Shown in pieces: positions 31,783 through 43,700 of a stretch of 64,000 bases of DNA. A program made the translations under genes and the position numbers. Source of the stretch: Brachyhypopomus gauderio. Taxonomy: Eukaryota; Chordata; Actinopteri; Gymnotiformes; Hypopomidae. The stretch's first letter is position 1. Every line of letters begins with the position of its first letter. The notes beneath the pieces were generated by a model, which saw only the letters and a program-made list of their open reading frames with translations, did not search any database and was not told the origin of the DNA. Location: positions 7,927,146 to 7,991,145 of the forward strand of contig NC_135222.1 of NCBI RefSeq assembly GCF_052324685.1. The letters are read 5' to 3'.

Positions 31783-34700
31783 CTGCAAGACACAAAGGGA
31801 AATAATGCATACTGATCTTAGGCAACATCGCTTTAGCATATATTACAGTTTAGCATATATGAGGCAATTATAATGGTACACTGACACTTTGGGACTCTGG
31901 AATTTCTGGAGTACTAAACCAGACTTGAGTAGGACTGAACCTTAAAAGAAATAATTTTGCACTAACTGTAGTAACTATATGATAGTAAGCAAAACCATAT
32001 TCTTTATGGTCTGATGCAGGGTAACTGAGATTTTGCTAGATCTTAGTTTATTCTGGATACAGTGTAACTGAGGTCTCCACTAGGTAGTTAGTTACTGAAT
32101 AACAACAATAATGTCAATCAACTGACTTAAACCAGACAATAAATAAACATAATAAATCAAAACATTTGCGTGCACTTGTTTAATTGACGTGAAACAGCAG
32201 TAATGCCACCTTATCCAGGTTATAGTTTTATATTGTTGCAGTCCTAGAGCTTTTGCTGTTTTACAATCGCACATTCCTAATATACAGCACTATTACATAA
32301 AACAATGCTAGCCATACTAAAGCTGGTTTACATTCACAGCATTCATATTTTCACAATATTCATACATATAAACAGTCCATATTTTCTTTGGCTTTTTTTC
32401 TTTTTGTTAATGAATAGCTTTGAGTATTTATAGTTCATTCACAGTGAAAGATTTTGCCAACTTTAGTATCTACAATTTATACCTGAAACATACACACAAT
32501 ATTCAAGTGAATGTCAAACTAAATATGTTCCTTCAACTCTTCTGTCCCTGTACACTGTGCTATGGAATATTGAGCTTAATACGTAGTTTGGTTTGCTGCA
32601 ATTTAAGAATTGGTTCAATTCCAGACATTGAAGCTCTGTTAATAGATGATTAAATACTGATAATGCCAGATAATAATCCAACACCACATGATCTTTGCCC
32701 CATAATCACTGTGCATTTGAAGTGGTGCATCTTAGGGTCATGAGAAACTACAGTGAACGATTAAAGCCCAACAGACACATGCTAGTCTCTCCAAGCCTTG
32801 AGAGCCCGAACGCATTTGAGATTTTGTAATGTGCAAAGTGCAAAACTGTAACACGATTACAAATAAACCAGATAATTCACCAAAAAGAAAATATTTACAG
32901 AAATTCCGAGCTGGTGTGTTCACAGCGAATTATTCACAGCTGTGAGATCCATACGTCTGTGACGATCAAAACCACAATTTCTACAATCTGGTGTGTAGAT
33001 TTTAAGCAGCTTAGCGCAGGTTAATAAGAGTATACTGCTCCAGCCTGTGACATTCCATCAGGATTCATGAACTCTACCCATCTGCCTTGTTCAAGTAGAC
33101 TGTTACAAGAAAACATGTAATTTCCAGCAGCAGTAGTGATTGAGGTCAGGAGACAGAGGTTCTGTTCCGCTTACAGCCTCCTCCAAGTTAAAGCAGCAGT
33201 GCTTAGCAAACTGCCATGCTGAGCAGTGGTCATCCAACTGGCCAATGTGTTAATTTTCCTTTTTTTGCCATTAAAATAGCATATTAATATAGAACCAGAA
33301 CTAAACTGTTATAATACTTCTACCATGCTTAGACCAGCTAGCCTTAAGATATTTTAGTGACAATTTTGTTAAACATAGTTCTGCAGAGAGGCCAGGAGCA
33401 TCCAATGTTTAGTATCAAAGTCTAAAGCCACAGCCATTGTTTCAGGTCCCAATTAGGCCGAATCCAGAGACAGCATGCCCTAACATAACCCCAGCATTTT
33501 GTTGGGGTCCCCCATCAGGTCGCCATAGACAACCCTGAAAGAGTCAATGAACAGATTAGTCCACTGCTGTTTCTCTGGTCCGATGGCAAACTTGGCTCTC
33601 TGTGCTGTGTAGGCCATGGTGGCTACAGCCCTGCTGTAGGTGTCAGGGTGTTTGGCCTCCTGTAGAAAGCTGAGTAAGTTTGAGACGCTCGGTACAGTGC
33701 TCGGGACAGGGTTGTCCGCCCCCTCTTCTGCAAAGGGTCCGTGTAAGGGAGACCCATTCCACTGGACTGTCACATCTGTAAGTGAGCGACGAGACAATAA
33801 CTTTAGGGGTCTCTGAGCGACTGGCTCCGCCCACCGAGCACAGTGCAAGCCACGCCCTGGGATGAGTGCGAAAATGTACAATACCTTTACCTGCGTTACC
33901 GCTTTTAAAATTACTGTGTGTTTATTTCAGCTAGACTTTTGAGAGATCAGGAATTTGATGGAGGATATTTGCTGATGAACGATTTTTGTCATTTTCCTTT
34001 TATTTCTGGAATTTTTCAAATATTCCAGATTTTCTCTCGGTAGGGAGATTTTAGTTTCTTAGAATTTCTCCCTATGATAAAGTCTCTTTCTTTCCTTGCT
34101 TTTCAGTTCCATGAAAATGTAGAGTAAGATATGTGTGTGATGTATTACATAAAAGTGCATAATGAAAAATAATTATATACTGCTTGGAGTTTGGACTATG
34201 AATATAGACTCATCCTCTAATTCCAAAATAGGGTATATTGATGTCAGTCTAACCAGCATTGACTTTAATCACAAACCGTTTTATCACAAACAGCAGAGCG
34301 CAACAGGAATTCTTACCCGATTTGCATGGAAGGTCAGGACAGACAACCACAGGATCTACAACACACGACAAGAAGAGCAAAGCTGTTTGTATCAAGATGG
34401 CTGAAATATCAGCTGAAGCATTAAATAGGAAAAGTGTTCATTTGATATTGCAGATATAGATGAAAAGTGCTTACCAGGGCAGAGCACAGTCTCAATTTTG
34501 TCAATGAATTCCTCTGCCACCAGGTCTGCAAAACGCCTCATTCCAGTCACTCTTCCATCTTTCTGACAGGCAATGGACTTCAGACTCTCGTTTTCCTCTG
34601 GCTGCTCAAACATGTCTCCGATGCCGATGGCATTCACGTCGACGGTGGCGTCTGTGCAGAGATAGGTGAGCAGCTTGTCATCGTCGCGGGGATCGAAGCG

Positions 34701-37700
34701 GCCGTCGGTGATCACCACCACCGTCACCTTCGCCCTGCTACGCCGGCTGTCCCGAATCAGGTTGTCGTAGGCGAATTTCAGCGCGGACGGAGTCCACGTG
34801 CCGCCGGCGATCCATTCCAGCTTCTTGACGGCGTCTTTGAAAGCTGACAGGGAGTCGATCTTGGAGTCGTTAAGGCGAATGGCCTGGAAGGTCCCGCTGT
34901 GACTGTACTGCACCACCCCGACACGTGTTCCTGCAAGGCAAGGACACACACAAAAGACACCACGCACATGCTAAATGTTAACATTAGCCTGCTAATTGGC
35001 ACTGTGTTTTGACAACCTGAACACTCTGTACTGTATGTACTCTCTTGGACAACATTGCACCCAACAAGTCGTTCCTATGTTACGTTGGGTTGTGAGGGGT
35101 GAATCAGTCACACTTGTCTCTGTGTTCCTATGGTACGTTGGGTTGTGAGGGGTGAATCAGTCACACTTGTCTCTGTGTTCCTATGGTACGTTGGGTTGTG
35201 AGGGGTGAATCAGTCACACTTGTCTCTGTGTTCCTATGGTACTTTGGGTTGTGAGGGGTGAATCAGTCACACTTGTCTCTGTGTTCCTATGGTACTTTGG
35301 GTTGTGAGGGGTAAATCAGTCACACCTGTCTCTGAGTTGGGGTCTTTAGCCATCGAGCCCAGTCGGTTGATGGTGTTGATAACAAAGTTCTTCTCCAGAG
35401 TAAAGTTGGTTAGCCCCACACTCTCTGAGCTGTCAATCACAAACACAATGTCCAAGGCTCCACACCTCTTCTCACAATCTGACACCAAAGAGGACAGAGA
35501 CAAAGAGAATGAGTTACAGAGTTACAGACGTGAGCGGATGTACAGTTAATCTCTAGTTGGCTGGTGAAGTCACTTACCACAGCACCCACAAGTCTCTCTG
35601 ATGTAGTTCATGACATCACATTCCTGAGGTAAAGTAACATAAATTAGTGTAATCGCTGACCTCAATCACAGTTTTGCAGAGCTCAAAAACAGAAAATAAA
35701 TAAAATAAAAGCACTTACAGTGAGTCCCGAGTCTCCTTCAGGACCAGGATCACCCTGACAAAATACAATTGGAGTTGTAAGCTGAGGGCTTCTTATGTAT
35801 CCTTAGATTTCACTATATTTTTAAACTATAGTATCTATAAATCTATAGTATTTCACTATACAAACATACTATTGATGTATTAGGGAACGTTATCCCTTAT
35901 AAATAGCTAACACTTACTGTTCAATAAAATGTATGATATCTGTTTCCATACAAGAACATGAGCATAAACCAGATCCAGTACTGTAGAGTGTGAACAGACT
36001 CTACAATCACATCTCTTTATGATAGATCTGTTTCCATACAGGAACATAAACCAGATCCAGTACAGTGTGAACAGGCTCTAGAATCACATCTCTTTATGAT
36101 AGATCTGTTTCCATACAAGAACATAAACCAGATCCAGTACAGGTTCTACTCACATCTCTTCCCGGCTCTCCTCTGGGCCCTCTTGGTCCAGGCTCACCTT
36201 GGGCTCCGGGTTCTCCCTGACAAAAATGAACAACCACAGTCATCATATGCTCAACGTCCACATTCATGAGCTGCTTTAAAGATCCCCTGCCAGTGAGAGT
36301 GTGAGAACTGGAGAGGAACAGAGCTCATGTGTAGAGAGCATCAGTTCTCACGGGTTCTCCTAGTGGCCCCTTCTCTCCTGGTTCTCCTTTATGTCCACAG
36401 TCTCCTCTACTTCCTCGGGGTCCAGGTCTGCCTTTATCCCCCCTGTCACCCTATGGGACACATGGTTATGTTATACACACGTCTGCAAATTGTGCCTTCA
36501 TATATAAAACAAACTGAACTGAATGACTGACAGTACCGTTGATCCTCTTGGTCCTGGGTAGCTAAATCCTTGTCTTCCAGGGTCTCCCTATACCAACAGA
36601 GTAAACTCCATTCATAACAGAAGTATGATTGTTTAAAAAGCTGGGTGTTGAATGAATACCCACAAAACCATGTTCAAATGTACATGCTGCAAACATTTTA
36701 CTCTTGTCTGTAGATATTTTGAAACAGAAGTGAGACATACGATTGGTCCAGGGGAGCCTGGATCACCTCTGGGGCCGGCCTCACCAGGATCACCACGGGT
36801 ACCCTGATACCAAAAAGGACGTGTCGTTTTATTTCCACACTTTATGGGCTGCTGTAAAATCAGCTTCTCCAGTACAAAGCCCAACATACAACAGTCAAAT
36901 CCAGAAAAAGCCTCCCTGTCTTCCCTCACGTTTGATTCCAGTGACAAATCTGAAACACATTTATGTACTGCTAATGTTCTTGTAATAGCGCGCTCCCCCT
37001 TTCTGTAGTTCGCATGTAGTTCGGTATGTGCTAACCCTGTCAGCCATTGTTCTTGGCACCGTTGTACGTACCACTGTTTGCTACTAGTTTGTTCAGTGGA
37101 CTGCTGCCTCGCACCGTTGTCTCTGTTTAATTTCATTTTTAATAAATGTCATCATGTGCATCAAGCTTGCTCCCATCCCTCGCCCCCAACACTCTCCAGG
37201 TATCAGTGTTCTGTCTTCTACCGGGCCGCCGTGGAAACCTAGTCTTACGTTTCTCCCCGGCTCTCCTCGAACACCCGGTGAGCCTCGTGGTCCTGGAAGT
37301 CCTTGATCCCCCTAAAACACATAGGGGACGTTACACTTTGGCCCTGGAGACACTCCGAACACAGCAGTAACAGAACATCTTCACTATTCTTAAACATCTT
37401 CACTATTCTTAAACATCTTCACTATTCTTTACATTTAAATCACCTTGGCCCCTTTGTTACCGTCTTCTCCTGCGAGTCCTCTCAAACCTTCTGGACCCGG
37501 CTCTCCCTGAAACACACATGCATTTAATATCAACACAATCGACTGCTGAGCAAGTGGTAATTCTGCTTACGTGTTACAGCAAACCAATCAAGATTCTTTA
37601 CTGAACATGTTTAACTAAAGCAGCAATTGGCCGCGTGTCACACCTTGTCTCCCTTTGTCCCATCTTGCCCTGTGCTCCCCTTTGGTCCTGGGTCTCCTCT

Positions 37701-40700
37701 TCTGCCCTAGTAACAGAATGACCAATGACAGTAGAGCCACTAAAACCACTGTGCACAGATATACTCAGCAGAAAAATTCAAGGAATATATTTGTATTTCC
37801 ACTTACAGGGTCCCCTCTAGGTCCAGGGCCTCCTGGGGAGCCCTGTGAAGTACAGTAAGATTGTTAAAGTTGGGAAAGTCCATCAACAAACAAACAAACA
37901 AATAGATAAATAAACAAAATAAAATACTCACTGCAGATCCCTTCTCTCCTGGAAAGCCAGGTGTTCCTGGACTTCCTCTCTCACCCTAAGGGGGGTTAGA
38001 CAGTCAATTACAAGCCACCTGATTTCAGATCAGTCGGTTGATCTATAGATCTGTCTATATTTATTTGTTTATTTACACCGGGGCCAGAATCTCCTGGTGG
38101 GCCGGCTGGTCCTGGTCTCCCGGGACGACCTGGATCTCCCTACAAAGAAAATTAAGCATTTGAAGAAAATGAAAGATTTGATAATGCACAATGAATGCAC
38201 AGTGTCAGCAACAACAATAATAACAACAACAACAACATCAACAACAAAAGATGTTAAATGTAAGACCTTCTCTCCAGGAGCTCCTGGAAGACCAGCATCT
38301 CCTGGATTTCCAAAGTAACCATCGGGACCCTAGCAAATGAATGGACATACATCAATACACACGTTCAAATCGCATCCAAGTTTCTGCTCGTAGGAGTTTC
38401 ACAACCTACCCTGTCACCGTGATCACCTTTACAGCCAGGGGCTCCGATACGGCCAATTTTACCCTGCAAACATGGTTTGTACTTCAGTCAGACAGCCTGA
38501 AATGTGACATGGATTACCAAAAAATAGCAGTGAAACTCTGTGTACAGATTGTAGACGTTCAGTGGTTGCTCTCACCTTCTGCCCATCTGTACCATTACGT
38601 CCTGATTGCCCCTCCACTCCCTGGTGAGAGGAGACAGATGACATAAAGAAGCAGGCCATTAACACATCACTGTAAATGTGGTGCTCATGGGGGTGATATG
38701 TCACACAAAGACAGTGTGATGGGGGACATTACCTTCCTCCCCTGCGTGCCAATATCTCCCTGTAAATTAAAAGGAAGCAAATGTTTATTCAGCATCTGCT
38801 TTTTGCTGTGTGGAATTCATGTCAATTCCTGTGGTTGTCCTCAGAGGTCACGCTTAAAATGCACCATACCTTTTCACCCTTCAGACCACGTTCTCCCTAA
38901 AAGAACAGAAGTTGAAAACAGAGTCAGATAAATACACACTGAACATTTCATTAAAAAAAAAAAAAAATCAGGTACCGAACAATGTCAACAACTTACTTTT
39001 GGTCCAGGGTGACCAATTGGCCCCTCAATACCAGGGTCACCCTGCAAATAAAGAGAGAGAGAAAAAAATGTAATTATATTTGCAACTATATATACATCTT
39101 GCATACTTCTTGTTTGGATGTCATGATCACATTAATATAAAAATTTTGTGTATTGTATTGGATTATATTGTGATGTATGATGATACTCAACCTGTTGATT
39201 TGTGGCATTGTTTTTTTTACATTTGCCAGTGATTAATGTATAATTCTGTGGTGTAGCTCTTACAATAACTGCAGCTGTTGTTTAGTACTTACAGGTCGAC
39301 CTCTTTCACCTTTTAGACCAGATACACCGTTGTCTCCTTTGGCTCCCTGTCAAATTAGTGAAAGCATATCAAATTAAAAAGACATTGGCAGCTTTGACAG
39401 ACAAAGGTTCTGATAATACTGGAGTATAATAGTGTATGATTGAGTATAAGGGAGTATAAATGCGTGCAAGAAAGCATAATAGAGTATAGTGGAGTACAGT
39501 GGAGTATAGCAGAGTATAATGGACTATAAGGAAATATGGTGACGTATAATAGAGTTTAATGGATTTTAATGAAGTGTAGTGGAATATCATGGAGTATGGT
39601 GATGTATGTATATGGTGATGTATAATGGGGGCAGTCAAGGGGCAGTCATGGCCTAGTGGTAGGGAACTGGTCTTGTGACCGGAGGTTTGTGGGTTCGATT
39701 CCCAGAGGCCATGACTGAGGTGCCCTTGAGCAAAGCACATAACCCCAACTGCTCCCCGGGCGCCGGGCTAGGGCTGCCCACCGCTCTGGGCACGTGTGAT
39801 CCACAGCCCCCTAGTAATCACTAGTGTGTGTGTGTGTGTGTTCTAACTGCACAGATGGTTTAAAAGCAGAGGACAAATTTTGATTGTGGTGTAAAAAATC
39901 ACAATTGACAAAATATGGCACACACACATAATGCAGTATTGTGGAATATAATGGATTATGGTGCCATATAGTGGAGTATAATGGATTTTAATGAAATGGA
40001 ATATTATGGAATATGGTGATGTATAGTGGAGTATAATGTATATTAATGAAGTGTAATGGAATATTATGGAATATGGTGATGTATAGTGGAGTATAATGTA
40101 AATTAATGAAGTGTAATGGAATATAATGGAATATGGTGATGTATAGTGGAGTATAATGAATATTAAATAAGTGTAATGGAATATAATGGATTATGGTGAT
40201 GTATAGTGGAGTATGATGGATATTAATGAAGTGTAATATAATGGAATATGGTGGTGTATAATGGAGTATAGTGGAGTTTAATGAAGTATGATGGAAGACT
40301 CACTTTTTGTCCTCTATATCCCTGAGGCCCCGGTGGTCCAGGAGTCTCCAAGCATCTCAGACTGTAGCACTGTCATTATAAACAAGAGCAAACACATTTT
40401 TTTCATAACCAGTTTCTTTACACTCATCCAATAAACTACTGTTCAAAGATATTGGTGGTGGGTGGTGTTCTCATTAACACGGGACCTGTGTTCTTACCCA
40501 TCACTTAGTACAGCTCAACACCTAGTGGTCTAAAGTGTTATTTACACATATCTATCAAGATAACTACACTGGCTCCTACAGACATGAAAGCCCTCAATAT
40601 GTAATCAAAGTATATTATCCATGTATGTATAATACTTTGAACATTTGTACTTTTGTATGATAATCCATTACTAATAAATACTCTTTGACACTATGAAGTG

Positions 40701-43700
40701 TTTTGCTGCTGTGAATGAGAGCATGAGAAATACTGTAGATTGGGTCTTACCTCTTGGTAAGCCAGATGAAGCTGGAGAGATAAAGACACACAGAGAACAT
40801 CACACACTGTTCACACTAACAAAACAAAACATAAAACAAAAACACCAGCATGCTATGGTAGCTTAGAAGACCCCTTGATCTCAGCTCTGACCAGCTGCAC
40901 TAACATTTCCCTTGAGCTTGCATGTTGGAAGAGCACGCTACAAAACCATGCTGTTCAGAGAATAACCTTACCATAGTGTCGTAGATGCGGTCAATAGTCT
41001 CGGTTAGAATGACAGGACGAGCTCCAGAGAGATCGACAGCCATGTATTTGCTGCGGTAAACCCCGGCTGGGGAATTCGCGATCTCTCTGAGGCCGGTTTC
41101 ATCGAGGTTCATGGACGACGCCACTGAAAACAGCTTGATGGAGTTGTCCCGCGCCCGTTCTGCTGCCACCTTGATCCCGCCGCACGGGCTTCCTGTCACA
41201 TGACCATCCGTGATGACGATGGCAAAGCGCTTGACGTTGGTCTTCGGCGGGGAGCTGAGCATCTCCTTGGTCATGTTGGTGATGGCGCAGTCTATGAAGG
41301 TGCCCTTGCCCAGGTACTTGATTGGTCTCAGTTTCTGGATGAAGTCATTCTTGTTGGTGACAGAGCTGATGATCTCTTGCTTCATGGAGAAGTGAAGACC
41401 ACCCACTGACCAGCTGATCTTCACCAGCCCCCTGTAGTCCACATCCTCCAACTTCCGAGCGAAGGCGGTGGTGAATTCCTTGATGCTCTCTACCAGGCTA
41501 CCTGGAGGGTTTTCCTGCAGAGCAATAGTCTCCGACGTATCGATGAGGAAGAACAGCTCGATCGGACACTCCGGCTTTTCTGAAGGACAGACAAACAGAG
41601 AAGAGATGATATTTGAAATGACACAAAATCCACAATGTCATGAAAAGGCATTTTTTGCTTATAGTACAGAATATTCGTATTTGCAGTACTGCAAATATTG
41701 TGTTTCAGTCCTTACTGCATGGAAAAATTACATTTTCATGTAATGTATGTCCTTCAGGCTGTACAAGTGTTTATAATATTATGAGATTACAGTCATTCCA
41801 GAATAGAGTGGAGTCAAAGCAATTAAAATATATTTTTCCTAAGACATCCTAATTTCACTGCCATAGTAATTTAAATAAATATCTTTAAGTGACAATAACC
41901 TGTTGCTGAACACCCAGAAGACAGTAGAGATTGCTGTGGACTTTAGGAAGCACACAGCCCCTCTCCCCTCCATCACCCTGACTGACACTCCCATCACCAC
42001 AGTGAACTCTTTTTGCTTCCTGGGAACTACCATCACCCAGGACCTCAAGTGGAAGCCCACCATCACCTCTGTCCTCAAGAAGGCTCAGCAGAGGATATAT
42101 TTCCTGCGGCAGCTGAAAAAATTCAACTTGCCAACTGGATCCACCACTAGGGACGAACTACGGCGCATTGTGTGCTCTGCCGAGAAGGTGAAGATGACCA
42201 CCACCCTCCACAAACACTCATGACCCTATGGTTATGCACCTGCCATCTTCAATTATCTGACTACAGTTTACATATTATTTCTATGATCACTTATCATGTC
42301 ACTTTAACATTCACCTGCTGGTTTATGCTTTGCACTAAATGTTTACAACTCATCTCAGTCAAACTGTCACTGAACAGCTCCGGACCCCTTCTTTTGGGCG
42401 TGTGTTTATGTCGTCTGCGTGTGGTTATGCCCGTGTATGTATTTCCGTGGGTGCGGTTGTGAGCGTGTTCATTGGTCTCACCTGTGGCTCGTCTCGTGAA
42501 CACTTGGGGCTTATGTAGTTTGTCTATTTAATGTGCGTTCGCGCAATGTCCCGTTCTCGTCTTTGTTTGAAGCTTAAGGCGACGTCTGTGTATCGTTCAG
42601 TGTTATATGTTGCAGTGCGCTATTCGCGCAGACTCTATATGTTAATAAAAGTTGTGTATGTTTTCACAACGCACACGCCTCGTCCTGCCTGCCTCCCCAG
42701 CGTTACACAAACTACGCACTGTATATTTTGTAATAGTGTTATAGTGTCTTATTGAAGTATTATTCCTTTTTATTTTGTTTTTATTTTATTTTGTATTTAT
42801 TACATGTTTTAACTTATTTATTTTTATGTTAGCACCAAGTACTGCAGCAATTTCCTAATGTTGTGAACCTGTTCACTTTTATGGCAATAAAAACCTTCTG
42901 ATTCTAATTCTGATGGCATTGTTAAATGCCATTGTGGTAAATGCAAAAATTAAATTTCATATAAGGGTGCTACCATGAGATCTACAGTTGAATCTGTACG
43001 TGACATTTACATTTGCTAGTGTTATGCATCAGCTGAAGATCAAAAGAAGTGTTAAAGTCAGTAGAACACGCTATTACATGCCTCAACGTCCAAATAAACC
43101 AGTCAGACACACAGAAAAGTCCATAAATGTTTCACAAAATCATCTGCAGCTCAGGGACTGAGCTCACAGCAGTGGACGACTGGAAAACCATGAAAGAAAA
43201 CCTATTTGCTCTTGTTCAGTAACAAGCAGTTTCAGGAGAACATCCAGGATGTGAACATAGACGTGTCAGAGAGCTTCATAAGGAGCAGGAACACATGAAC
43301 ATTACTTCACCAAGATGTAAACCAGCTGAACCCAGAGGTGGTTCTTCACCGTTCAGAAGCACAATGACACCAAATATAGTCCTTAGACAACTGGGGCTTT
43401 TCTGGACCAAAACGTGAGATGTTTAATGGAGCCCACTGTGAAGACCTTTCACTTGGTGAAGACAAGGTTCAATGTCTTGTCACAAGGTTCATTGTCACGT
43501 GACAAAACACAATTACTTGTGTTGCCCTGAAACTGGGAGGCAGTTTATAAAATATGTGATACCTGTTCGATTCAATATAAACTAACATCCTCGTATCAAT
43601 GAATCCCAATACTGACATTCTGCACTTTAAGCATCCACAGGCTTTTCTTCTTCTCAAATCCAGTGTGCAGGAGTTCACTGTCAGTGTCCAATTACTTATT

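Noticed and set aside
31295-31873. Plus-strand open frames of about 100-190 codons opposite the col6a2 C2 exon
   Set aside because: Antisense shadows; the minus strand encodes the VWA C2 domain.
39636-39720. Possible tRNA gene
   Set aside because: A and B boxes are present, but the hairpin does not fit a cloverleaf and the sequence continues into a SINE body and tail.
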